NCBI GenBank assembly: GCA_002352055.1
Contig: DEHS01000062.1
Location: forward strand, 19,582-28,610
DNA length: 9,029 nt
Source of the DNA: Legionellaceae bacterium UBA2794
Lineage (GTDB): Bacteria > Pseudomonadota > Gammaproteobacteria > Legionellales > Legionellaceae
Direction: 5' to 3'
Shown here one piece after another: positions 1-6,337 of this stretch. The notes beneath the pieces are model-generated. The model saw only the letters and a list, made by a program, of their open reading frames with translations. It ran no database searches and had not been told where the DNA came from. The number at the start of each line of letters is the position of its first letter. Position 1 is the first letter of the stretch. Position numbers and translations under genes: made by a program.

Positions 1-66
1 GACTGTAGGCGGTATAGCGCGATCGCATTAATTGTTCGGGTAGTTGAGGATATTTTGTCCCGCTAA
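1..66 (+). CDS. possible C-terminal end of an upstream gene (partial)
   Basis: Frame 1 is open from the window edge to a TAA at 64-66 and encodes 21 residues ending in ALIVRVVEDILSR. This could be an amphipathic C-terminal helix. The stretch is locally more GC-rich than the intergenic DNA after it, which fits a gene end. No family can be recognised from so short a tail. An open run of 21 codons can also occur by chance, so this is only a candidate. Confidence 0.3.
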   Translation, partial: DCRRYSAIALIVRVVEDILSR

Positions 67-166
67 GATAGACAGCACAACAGTCGCTGTACGTATTTGG
101 GGATCCACATGGGCAAAATGTCATTAATTAAACCTAGATAATGAGTTCCTTGAATGGGTGCTTTAT

Positions 167-174
167 TCTATACT
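167..174 (+). promoter_or_regulatory. candidate promoter of the GST-kdoO cluster (TCTATACT -10)
   Basis: TATACT at 169-174 preceded by TC gives the CTATACT core typical of sigma-70/sigma-S -10 elements. At 17-bp spacing the -35 would be TTCCTT (146-151), a poor match. Transcription would start near 181, which leaves a leader of about 57 nt before the GST start codon at 239. Confidence 0.45.
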
Positions 175-192
175 GCATTAAGGGATTACTGA

Positions 193-237
193 ATGGTTTC
201 TGTTGAATTTCATCGTTTGCTAGGGAAGGACATTTAA
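193..237 (+). CDS. candidate 14-codon leader ORF ahead of the GST gene
   Basis: ATG at 193 opens MVSVEFHRLLGKDI and stops at TAA 235-237, one base before the GST start codon at 239. An AAGGGA at 180-185 sits 7 nt upstream, which is good Shine-Dalgarno spacing. The predicted transcription start (about 181) would leave this site at the very 5' end of the mRNA, which weakens the case. If translated, the peptide would be coupled to the GST gene, because terminating ribosomes finish on the GST ribosome-binding region. It has no run of regulatory codons such as an amino-acid attenuator would show. It may be chance. Confidence 0.25.
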   Translation: MVSVEFHRLLGKDI

Positions 238-238
238 A

Positions 239-961
239 ATGATTACATTATATCAATTTCACCGCTCATGGGACTTGCCCAATGCAAGCAGTTTTTGCAT
301 GAAGTTGGAAACTTATTTGCGTATGACCCATACGACTTATGAAAATAAATTCGTAACTAATCCGCAAAAAAGTCCCAAAAACAAACTACCACATATAAAA
401 ATGGATGGCATTACCTATTCCGACAGCGAATTGATCATAGACGATTTAAAAGCACGGCTCGGTGATCCTCTGGATAAAAATTTAACGCAACAACAAAAAT
501 CAATGGCCGTATTAATAGAGGCCACTTGTTGTGAGCGATTGTATTGGTATTCAGTGTATATGCGATGGCAAGATGATGAGGGATGGGAATACGTCCGAAA
601 AACCATGTTTGAAAAATTACCCCGTATACCTAAACTGTTTTTGCCCGGAATGGTTAGAAAATACATGCTCAAACAGCTTAATTGTCAGGGGACAGGGCGG
701 CACAGTTTTGAGGAGATAAAGCAATTGGGTATAAAAAACCTGAATGCTCTGTCCGAAATTTTAGCAGACAAACCTTATTTCTTGGGTGATAATCCTACCA
801 GCATTGATGCAACAGCATTTTCTTTTCTAACTAATATTATCTGGACTCCGCTGAACGACCCTATTAAAAAGCATGGGTTATCTTTGCCTAATATTATGGC
901 CTATTGCAATAGGATGTGGGATGAGTATTATCCAGACTTAATAAAACCAAAAATAATGTAA
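239..961 (+). CDS. GST-fold protein of the FAXC/metaxin-like type
   Basis: This 240-residue protein has the two-domain glutathione-transferase plan. The N-terminal thioredoxin-like half (about 1-75) carries F7, W11, N15, then SSFCMKLETYLRM (17-29), the KLPHI cis-proline loop (P51) and DSELI (62-66). The all-helical C-terminal half contains YMRW (107-110), GTGRH (151-155), the FLGD-PTSIDA segment (181-191) and a C-terminal AYCNRMWDEYYP. This pattern matches the bacterial GST proteins related to eukaryotic FAXC and metaxin. Members have no well-defined substrate, so conjugation of glutathione should not be assumed. There is no CxxC pair; C20 is the only cysteine near the usual active-site position. 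The start is well supported by GGAAGGA at 224-230, 8 nt upstream. It is the first gene of a likely operon, with kdoO following after 17 nt. No signal peptide is seen, so it is probably cytosolic. Confidence 0.85.
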   Translation: MITLYQFHRSWDLPNASSFCMKLETYLRMTHTTYENKFVTNPQKSPKNKLPHIKMDGITYSDSELIIDDLKARLGDPLDKNLTQQQKSMAVLIEATCCERLYWYSVYMRWQDDEGWEYVRKTMFEKLPRIPKLFLPGMVRKYMLKQLNCQGTGRHSFEEIKQLGIKNLNALSEILADKPYFLGDNPTSIDATAFSFLTNIIWTPLNDPIKKHGLSLPNIMAYCNRMWDEYYPDLIKPKIM

Positions 962-978
962 CGAGGATAAGGTAACTG

Positions 979-1842
979 ATGAACACCCATTTATTAACAC
1001 AAACAGTTGATGCAATTGATTCAGCACAAAGTATTAAATGTCTGGAAGAGGGAAAAATTTTGTTTTTTCCTGATTATTATTTCGCACCTGTTGATAAAAC
1101 CCTGATGTCAGATTCCATTCTGCATGGCACTCATAAAAATGTAAGCTACGATTACAAACGCAATAAATTGGGTGCTTTCAATAAAGAAGCATCTAATGTA
1201 AGTAATAAATTGGAATTTTTGTTAAAAAGTTATGCGGAGTTTTCTTTGGATTTGGTGCAAAAAACATTACCGTCTTACATACCGCATTTGCAATGGGGTA
1301 GAACCAGTTTTCGTCCTGCTCAAATTAGTGGCAGAAGCAGCTCGAAACGAAAAGATGATACCCGACTGCACGTTGATTCTTTTTCCGCAACACCGGTAAA
1401 TGGATTAAGAATTTTGCGGGTATTTTGCAATGTCAATCCCGAACAGGAGCCTCGTGTATGGCAGGTAGGTGAGCCTTTTCAGCACGTGTTAAAAGAATTT
1501 GCACCTAAAATTCCTTCTTATAATAAATTACGTGCAAAAATATTAAAATGGGTTAAAACGACAAAAAGTCTTCGTTCTCCCTATGATCATTACATGCTTC
1601 ATTTGCATGACATGATGAAGAAAGATGATCTTTATCAAGAGAAGGTTAATAAAACTCAAATTGATTTCCCAGCCCAAAGTTCCTGGATAGTGTTTACGGA
1701 TCATGTGTCCCATGCGGCTCTAAGTGGTCAATATTTACTGGAACAAACATTTTACCTTCCAGTAGATAAAATGACTCAACCTGAACACTCCCCTTTTTGT
1801 GAATGGCAAAAATTCAGGCCTGAGTTAAAAAAACAGGCATAG
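979..1842 (+). CDS. kdoO: Kdo hydroxylase (Fe(II)/2-oxoglutarate dioxygenase)
   Basis: The 287-residue product matches the KdoO family. These enzymes use Fe(II), 2-oxoglutarate and O2 to hydroxylate the 3-position of the outer Kdo sugar on lipid A-Kdo2, converting Kdo to Ko in the LPS inner core. The HxD iron-binding pair is H131 and D133 in TRLHVDSFSATPVNGLRILR (128-147). The distal histidine is most likely H245 in TDHVSHAALSGQ (240-251); H242 is an alternative. Other family traits include the LQWGRTSFRP stretch (104-113) and WQVGEPF near 161-167. Length is normal for the family and all key residues are present, so the enzyme should be active. No signal peptide is seen, which fits action on the cytoplasmic side of the inner membrane during LPS assembly. 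The start has an AAGG at 969-972, 6 nt upstream. Transcription is probably shared with the GST gene. Confidence 0.88.
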   Translation: MNTHLLTQTVDAIDSAQSIKCLEEGKILFFPDYYFAPVDKTLMSDSILHGTHKNVSYDYKRNKLGAFNKEASNVSNKLEFLLKSYAEFSLDLVQKTLPSYIPHLQWGRTSFRPAQISGRSSSKRKDDTRLHVDSFSATPVNGLRILRVFCNVNPEQEPRVWQVGEPFQHVLKEFAPKIPSYNKLRAKILKWVKTTKSLRSPYDHYMLHLHDMMKKDDLYQEKVNKTQIDFPAQSSWIVFTDHVSHAALSGQYLLEQTFYLPVDKMTQPEHSPFCEWQKFRPELKKQA

Positions 1843-1875
1843 GCTCTAATCGACTCTAATATTATCGAGGTTAAT

Positions 1876-2403
1876 ATGAAAAAAATGATTAATGGGTTCC
1901 TGGTGGCTTTTTTAACAGCTAATATTTCCAGTGGCTTTGCTGCCAATTTAAAAAATTGGCAGCTATCGGAAGACAGTATTGGTCCTATCCAAATCGATAT
2001 GACCCTAGCACAAGCTGAGAAAAAAACGGGTATAAAATTTAATGCAACCAACCAAAAAACACAGCAGGCTGACGATGGCAGCTGTTACTATGTCACTCTT
2101 AAAGGTATTAAAGGTTTGTCCTTTATGATAACTAACAACAAAATTGTGCGAATTAATGTAAGCTCGCCTGAATTTAAGACTACTAAAGGAGCATCCATTG
2201 GCGACTCCGAGACTAAAGTAAAAAAATTATATCAGGGTAAACTCGAGGTTGAACCTCATAAATACGAATCTAAAAGCAACTATTTAACTTTGAGCGATAC
2301 GGCAAAGGATAGAGCAATTCGATTTGAAACCAATGGTAAAGAAGTTACTTTAATGTATAGCGGCAAGGATAATGAAGTGCATTTTGTTGAGGGTTGTCTG
2401 TAG
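1876..2403 (+). CDS. small exported protein of unknown function
   Basis: This 175-residue protein starts with a clear Sec signal peptide: basic MKK, a hydrophobic core GFLVAFLTANISSG, and a likely cut after GFA at residue 22 or 23. The mature part has just two cysteines, C70 and C174, which could form a disulfide in the periplasm. Two segments look like related half-repeats: IGPIQIDMTLAQAEKKTG (35-52) and ASIGDSETKVKKLY (106-119). Each is a glycine turn followed by a helix with a conserved spacing, and beta-rich sequence follows each. This half-repeat layout is seen in several small secreted proteins without assigned function. It follows kdoO by 33 nt with a GAGG at 1867-1870, so it may be the third gene of that operon. 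A role in the envelope is inferred only from export and neighbours. Confidence 0.75.
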   Translation: MKKMINGFLVAFLTANISSGFAANLKNWQLSEDSIGPIQIDMTLAQAEKKTGIKFNATNQKTQQADDGSCYYVTLKGIKGLSFMITNNKIVRINVSSPEFKTTKGASIGDSETKVKKLYQGKLEVEPHKYESKSNYLTLSDTAKDRAIRFETNGKEVTLMYSGKDNEVHFVEGCL

Positions 2404-2419
2404 TTAAATCAGTTCTGAG

Positions 2420-2454
2420 GATATAAAAAGTTATCCACATATTCTGTGGGTAAC
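2420..2454 (-). terminator. Rho-independent terminator of the 2495-3040 gene, overlapping two DnaA-box-like sites
   Basis: Read on the minus strand, GTTACCCACA, loop GAATA and TGTGGATAAC form a 10-bp stem with one central C-A mismatch. TTTTTATAT follows directly. This lies about 40 nt past the stop of the minus-strand gene and fits an intrinsic terminator. On the plus strand the same stem pairs fully, with one U-G wobble, but no U-tract follows, so it should work mainly for the minus-strand gene. The two arms are also a consensus DnaA box, TTATCCACA (2431-2439, plus), and a one-mismatch box, TTACCCACA (2445-2453, minus). Confidence 0.55.
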
Positions 2455-2494
2455 TCTGTGTGAACCTTGTAAAGCAATACGTATAAGTCTCAGG

Positions 2495-3040
2495 TTACTG
2501 GGTTTTCCCCAATGTTACAATGTCCTGACATTCCTGATTTGCAATAGTGTATTTTTGTAAATGAACTCTGATTTCATCTGAAACCTCCAAGCCATACTCA
2601 TTGTGTGTTTTAGCTATTGCGTCATGAATCACGGTTTGGATCATTTCTTTTACTGGAAGTTTTTTACGATATTCTAGTGCTGATATTTGAAGACTGAGAT
2701 ATTCAACTTCATGTTCTCCATGAAATGTATGGAGAGAAGCTTGTTTTCTTTTTTCAAATAGCAGTTGAATATCGCTCGTAAGCTTTTGAAATTCTAAAGC
2801 ATAAGCATTTTCCATAGTTTCTTCCATGAAACGAATGATGGCTTCTGGTGATTCAGAGTGTGTGATAATGAGGATCGCGCAAAAAGTCGACAGAGAATTA
2901 ATTTCATGATTGTATTTACTTTTATTGTTAATTTTTTGATGATTTAGTGCAGCAAGACTATGATAGGAGAGTAATTCATAGCACTCCGATTTTGGAATAG
3001 GAAGGATTGTTTCAGGAGTAGGCTGAATCATGATGATCAC
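2495..3040 (-). CDS. conserved-looking protein of unknown function, helical
   Basis: No family is recognised in this product of up to 181 residues. Residues 20-60 carry a mildly hydrophobic stretch, LLSYHSLAALNH and later FCAILIIT. Residues 66-150 look largely helical and charged (EAIIRFMEETMENAYALEFQ, then LLFEKRKQ), suggesting a short coiled coil or helical bundle. There is no signal peptide or clear membrane span. Two starts are possible. GTG at 3040 gives 181 residues. ATG at 3031 gives 178 and has GGGTGA at a better distance upstream, so ATG is slightly preferred. The gene stands alone, facing away from the usp gene at 3201 across a 160-bp AT-rich spacer, and ends at its own terminator. 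Its cysteines (C20, C54, C171) are scattered and form no motif. An effector or regulator role would be speculation. Confidence 0.7.
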   Translation of the reverse strand: MIIMIQPTPETILPIPKSECYELLSYHSLAALNHQKINNKSKYNHEINSLSTFCAILIITHSESPEAIIRFMEETMENAYALEFQKLTSDIQLLFEKRKQASLHTFHGEHEVEYLSLQISALEYRKKLPVKEMIQTVIHDAIAKTHNEYGLEVSDEIRVHLQKYTIANQECQDIVTLGKTQ

Positions 3041-3062
3041 CCATCGATACGTCTCTATCTAA

Positions 3063-3071
3063 ATTATAGCA
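3063..3071 (-). promoter_or_regulatory. extended -10 promoter of the 2495-3040 gene
   Basis: On the minus strand TGCTATAAT (3071 to 3063) is a perfect extended -10: TGN plus TATAAT. The nearest -35-like TTGAAC (3094 to 3089) is 20 bp away, too far for normal spacing, so the TGN motif would do most of the work. The start would fall near 3056, giving a leader of about 16-25 nt. Confidence 0.55.
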
Positions 3072-3153
3072 TTAAGTGTATAATTTTTGTTCAAAATTAC
3101 TTATTATATTTAAAATCCGTTCAGCCTATCACTCAAATTGCCATCCAATAATT

Positions 3154-3162
3154 TGCTATACT
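3154..3162 (+). promoter_or_regulatory. sigma-S-like extended -10 promoter of the first usp gene
   Basis: TGCTATACT at 3154-3162, followed by TAC, closely matches the extended -10 preferred by sigma-S (KCTATACTTAA). No recognisable -35 is present at 16-18 bp; a TTGCCA at 3138-3143 is only 13 bp away. The transcript would start near 3169, about 32 nt before the ATG. Confidence 0.6.
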
Positions 3163-3200
3163 TACAACGGGATTGAGTAGGGTTAGTTTTGGAGGACTAA

Positions 3201-4091
3201 ATGACATTGACTAAAATCCTAATAGCTGGTGATTTTTCCAAGCACTCGGACTATGCATTGCAAAGAGCAATATACTTAGCAGAGGAACATAAGGCCCAAT
3301 TAATTTTTTTACATGTGTTAACCCAGCCCTGGATTGGCGCTTTAGCCCAACATTCAATTCAAGAGCTTGATGAGGAATTCATTGCAGTAAAAAAGAAAAC
3401 CGAGGAAGAGCTGTTTAATCGATTAAAAAAATATTCCCAACAATTTAAAATCCAAATCTCCGTCCAATTTGGCAGAGCCACTGATGAGATCGTTCGCTAT
3501 GCTCATGATAATCATTGCGACATTATCGTCGCAGGGGCGCATGGTGAGTATTATATAAACGATTATGTTCTGGGTACGACTTCAGGCGCAATCGTTAGAA
3601 ACAGCCTTATGCCCGTGTTGTTGGTAAAAAAAGATCCTACATTTTCTTACAATCGTATCCTGATTGCGACTGATTTATCAGAGGTTAGTCGTGATGCGAT
3701 TGAATTCACTTATAAGAGTTTTCCTAACGCTACTTTTCAGCTATTGCATGTTGTTGATGTGTATTACCGCAAGTTTTTTAATGTTCGGGAGCCGGATGAA
3801 TATTTGATCGGCTCAGAAATTCATGCGGCACAAGGTATTGTTTCAAGGCTTGACGAATTTTTAACCAGCTGTCAGGTGGATAAAAGCAAATTCCAACAAA
3901 AAATTATGGGGGGGTACTACGCGGATTTAATTGTTTCGCAATCGGAAAAATGGCAGGCGGACCTGGTAGCTTTTGGTACCCAGGGTAACTCAAAACTCCA
4001 TTATTTACTAATGGGAAGTGTTACCAAAAGATTGCTTCAGCTAAGTACCACGGATATGCTTGCAGTACCTCCGCGAAATAAAAAGCATTGA
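3201..4091 (+). CDS. universal stress protein, tandem UspA domains, both with ATP-binding motif
   Basis: The 296-residue product consists of two UspA domains. Domain 1 (about 3-144) begins TKILIAGDFSKHSDYALQRA and ends with GAHG (112-115), nine residues, then GT (125-126). Domain 2 (about 150-290) begins NRILIATDLSEVSRDAIEF and ends with GTQG (259-262), nine residues, then GS (272-273). Both fit the G-2x-G-9x-G(S/T) signature of ATP-binding Usp proteins, so both halves may bind nucleotide. Such proteins are cytoplasmic and help cells survive starvation, redox and envelope stress, usually by unknown partners. GGAGG upstream of the ATG at 3201 fixes the start. The gene meets the second usp gene tail to tail with a 2-nt gap. 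I see no terminator hairpin between them, so 3' transcript ends probably overlap. The upstream sigma-S-like box suggests stationary-phase expression. Confidence 0.92.
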   Translation: MTLTKILIAGDFSKHSDYALQRAIYLAEEHKAQLIFLHVLTQPWIGALAQHSIQELDEEFIAVKKKTEEELFNRLKKYSQQFKIQISVQFGRATDEIVRYAHDNHCDIIVAGAHGEYYINDYVLGTTSGAIVRNSLMPVLLVKKDPTFSYNRILIATDLSEVSRDAIEFTYKSFPNATFQLLHVVDVYYRKFFNVREPDEYLIGSEIHAAQGIVSRLDEFLTSCQVDKSKFQQKIMGGYYADLIVSQSEKWQADLVAFGTQGNSKLHYLLMGSVTKRLLQLSTTDMLAVPPRNKKH

Positions 4092-4093
4092 AA

Positions 4094-5032
4094 TTAGTCT
4101 ATTTTAACCGGTGAAATAAATCCTTCTGGTTTTAAAGCAAGTAGGGAACAATCAATTTCTTGCAAAATGTCCTCGGCGGTATTGCCGATAATAAAACCAG
4201 TAATGCCGGTACGCGCTAAGGTTCCCATAACCAGAATATCAATTTCTTTTTCGGTAGCCGCTTTAGGAATAAGCGTCGTTGGGTTGCCTTTTAGATAAGC
4301 AATAGAGTAATTCTCCCCAATTTTAGCCTCAGCAATCAAATGACGTAATGATAAACCGTGCTCGTGTTTTACGTTGGAAACCATATTATCTACCTCATTA
4401 TCGGATATTTTAACCCACAAGCTTTGTCGTAAATAATCCTCCATGGGAAAGTCCCAACACGTAATAATATTGAGATTACCGGAATAACGAGTCGCTAATG
4501 AGTGAGATAATTCTAATAATTTCACAGCCAATTTTTGCCCCGTCAAATCGACATCATTGGCATCAATTGCCACTGCAACCTGTGCTTTACGAGAGGTATT
4601 TTTTAAGGGGCGATGAAGGAATAAGGCCGAAGGGCATTTCCGTAACAGCTCCATATCTAAGGATTTAAACCCTTTACATTTCAAATTCGGTTCGATTTCC
4701 TTAATGAGCAAATCATGCTGATGTTTGAGTAAATATTTGATGATACGCACATCAGGTGCATAGCCAAATTCAATATCCATTATGATGGGAATTTTCTTTT
4801 GATCAGATTTTAGAGTGGACTTTGCTTTCGCAACACGAGCATCCATTTGCTCCTTTAACCATGTAACATAAGAGGATTCATATTCTTTAAGTCTCTCAGG
4901 AAAATCAGGAGATATGATCAAGATGCTTAACTCCGCGTTATTATCTAAAGCAAGTCTGATTGCCTGCTCCAGAGCTCCTGATTCCTCATTTATTCCATGG
5001 CTTACAAATAAAATTTTTCGAAATCGTTTCAT
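4094..5032 (-). CDS. universal stress protein, tandem domains, UspE-like
   Basis: This 312-residue protein has two Usp folds. Domain 1 starts FRKILFVSHGINEESGALEQAI (residues 4 on) but lacks a glycine-rich nucleotide loop: the corresponding region reads KEIEPNLKCKGFKSLDMELL (111-130). Domain 2 (about 150-303) ends with GTLARTGITGFIIGNTAE (270-287), the hallmark of UspE-type proteins. In the G-2x-G part, the second glycine is replaced by alanine at 273. The protein is therefore a UspE relative with a degenerate first domain, and ATP binding is uncertain. The start is supported by AGGAGAG just upstream of the ATG at 5032. It follows the propeller gene by 31 nt on the same strand and could be read from it, but it also has its own -10 box inside the end of that gene. 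Likely a cytoplasmic stress protein. It opposes the usp gene at 3201-4091. Confidence 0.88.
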   Translation of the reverse strand: MKRFRKILFVSHGINEESGALEQAIRLALDNNAELSILIISPDFPERLKEYESSYVTWLKEQMDARVAKAKSTLKSDQKKIPIIMDIEFGYAPDVRIIKYLLKHQHDLLIKEIEPNLKCKGFKSLDMELLRKCPSALFLHRPLKNTSRKAQVAVAIDANDVDLTGQKLAVKLLELSHSLATRYSGNLNIITCWDFPMEDYLRQSLWVKISDNEVDNMVSNVKHEHGLSLRHLIAEAKIGENYSIAYLKGNPTTLIPKAATEKEIDILVMGTLARTGITGFIIGNTAEDILQEIDCSLLALKPEGFISPVKID

Positions 5033-5063
5033 AACTCTCCTGAAATGGCTGCACTCCGGTTAA

Positions 5064-6329
5064 TTAGAGTATAGCTATGCCAGTTGGAGTTACTAAATCA
5101 TTTTGAGTGTTGGTACATCCCCTAAAGCTGCCATTGGGATTAATTGAACATAATATAACTCTGCCTGAAGGATATTCCGTAATGTACGCCTGAGTACCCA
5201 AAGCATTAAACGCAATGCCCGTTGCGTTATTTAATCCGTTCAAGGTTATGGTGCAGGAACCTATAGTCCCATCTGGGTTGACATTGCAATAGGATATATT
5301 TCTAAAATTTACGAGATAGACCAGATTGTTGACTGGATTGAACGCAAGGGTATTAATGCCTACAGGTGTATTGATAAAATTAGAGGTGCAAACACCAAAA
5401 ACTCCAGTATTAGCTATTGGGCAAGAGTATACCCGACTCGCGTTGGGCTCAGTCACATAAGCATAAGTTCCAGTGGGATTTATTGTAATGCCTGATAAAG
5501 TACCGGGGAAATTTCCTGCAATAGCACATGTTCCTAAACTTCCATTAGCTAATAAAGGGCAATATGAAACTAAATTGGTGACTGAATTTACTATATAAAT
5601 AAAAGTGCCTGCAGGGTTTATGGTAATTCCCTCTGGAGATGTGGGAGTGGGTTGGTTGGCACAGAGCCCGATACTGCCATCAATAGCTAGCGGACAATAT
5701 GAAATAGTATCATTTCCTCCATTAGAGACATATATAAAAGTTCCAGCAGGGTTAATGGCTACAGACTCGGGACGATTAAATTGTTGTCTGATTCCACAGC
5801 TTCCAAATTGACCATTATTTAGAATAGGGCAAACACTGAGACTGTCACCTAAGAGTTCTGATATATAAGCTACCTGTCGTGGCTGTTTTACCTCCAGTGA
5901 TGTTTGTGTTCCGGCACAAGTAAGTCCACCGGGAAAGCAAACCATTAAGTGATTACGTGAGTTTGGATCTTCACTGAAGACGGCTCCGGTGATGCTCAGT
6001 TGTAAGGTACAGCTATCTCCAGGTTGTCCCTTTCCGGCCAAATTAAAAGTTGCGCCACAGTTGTCTCCGTAAGTACCATTATTAATAACCTGGCGAGTAT
6101 TGCGAGGTAGGTATTTAACGAAATTATTGGATCGCGCTACAAGTGTATTATTCGCTATGGTGTAATACGCGGTTACCTGCTGGTTGAATCTTACCTGTGT
6201 TGGAAGTTGGGTTCCCTCTTTTGGAGTGATAACAAAAGGTAAGGCGCTGCAAACAGAACAGGCCAGGTATAGAACACAGAAAATAAATGTTACGATTAAT
6301 TTTTTATGCTGTGTCAGTGCGTGTTTCAT
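5064..6329 (-). CDS. secreted beta-propeller (YncE/NHL-like) with a cysteine pair in each of six repeats
   Basis: The 421-residue protein starts with a signal peptide (KKLIVTFIFCVLYLACSVCSA, cut near 29). A domain of about 120 residues follows, with C91, C107, C131 and C138. Six repeats of 45-46 residues then run from about 152 to the end. Each repeat follows a pattern like INPAGTFIYV, turn, SYCPL, spacer, GSxGxC. The cysteine pairs are 167/178, 212/223, 257/268, 303/314, 348/359 and 394/405, every pair spaced by exactly 11. This predicts a six-bladed propeller with one disulfide per blade outside the cytoplasm. Proteins of this kind are often annotated as lactonase or YncE-like, but I see no catalytic residues, so a binding or structural role is as likely. 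Start: ATG at 6329 with AAGGAT upstream. It follows the outer-membrane barrel gene by 8 nt, so the two are probably one transcript. Confidence 0.83.
   Translation of the reverse strand: MKHALTQHKKLIVTFIFCVLYLACSVCSALPFVITPKEGTQLPTQVRFNQQVTAYYTIANNTLVARSNNFVKYLPRNTRQVINNGTYGDNCGATFNLAGKGQPGDSCTLQLSITGAVFSEDPNSRNHLMVCFPGGLTCAGTQTSLEVKQPRQVAYISELLGDSLSVCPILNNGQFGSCGIRQQFNRPESVAINPAGTFIYVSNGGNDTISYCPLAIDGSIGLCANQPTPTSPEGITINPAGTFIYIVNSVTNLVSYCPLLANGSLGTCAIAGNFPGTLSGITINPTGTYAYVTEPNASRVYSCPIANTGVFGVCTSNFINTPVGINTLAFNPVNNLVYLVNFRNISYCNVNPDGTIGSCTITLNGLNNATGIAFNALGTQAYITEYPSGRVILCSINPNGSFRGCTNTQNDLVTPTGIAIL
5068..5075 (-). promoter_or_regulatory. sigma-S-like -10 promoter of the UspE-like gene, inside the end of the propeller gene
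   Basis: Minus-strand GCTATACT (5075 to 5068) is identical to the box upstream of the other usp gene. It lies within the last codons of the propeller gene (GCT ATA CTC TAA), so these bases serve two purposes if the promoter is used. The -10 ends 36 nt before the start codon, against 39 nt at the other usp gene. The -35 region (TTAGTA at 17 bp) is poor. Confidence 0.5.
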
Positions 6330-6337
6330 AAAAATCC

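Noticed and set aside
1..28. Minus-strand gene starting at ATG 28 and leaving the window
   Set aside because: Only nine codons are visible and no ribosome site precedes the ATG.
1776..2051. 91-codon minus-strand ORF across the kdoO-exported protein junction
   Set aside because: It is antisense to two well-supported genes, and its hydrophobic run is the mirror of the signal-peptide region on the other strand.
2415..2425. Stray copy of the 22-bp unit (CTGAGGATATA)
   Set aside because: Only 11 bases match and the rest of the unit is absent. A similar partial match at 44-60 suggests chance in AT-rich DNA.
3081..3099. TAATTTT, loop, AAAATTA hairpin in the 3041-3200 spacer
   Set aside because: A pure AT stem of 7 bp is weak and expected by chance in this composition.
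3138..3162. Classic sigma-70 promoter TTGCCA plus TATACT upstream of the first usp gene
   Set aside because: The spacing is only 13 bp, too short for sigma-70. The TG-extended -10 explains the site better.
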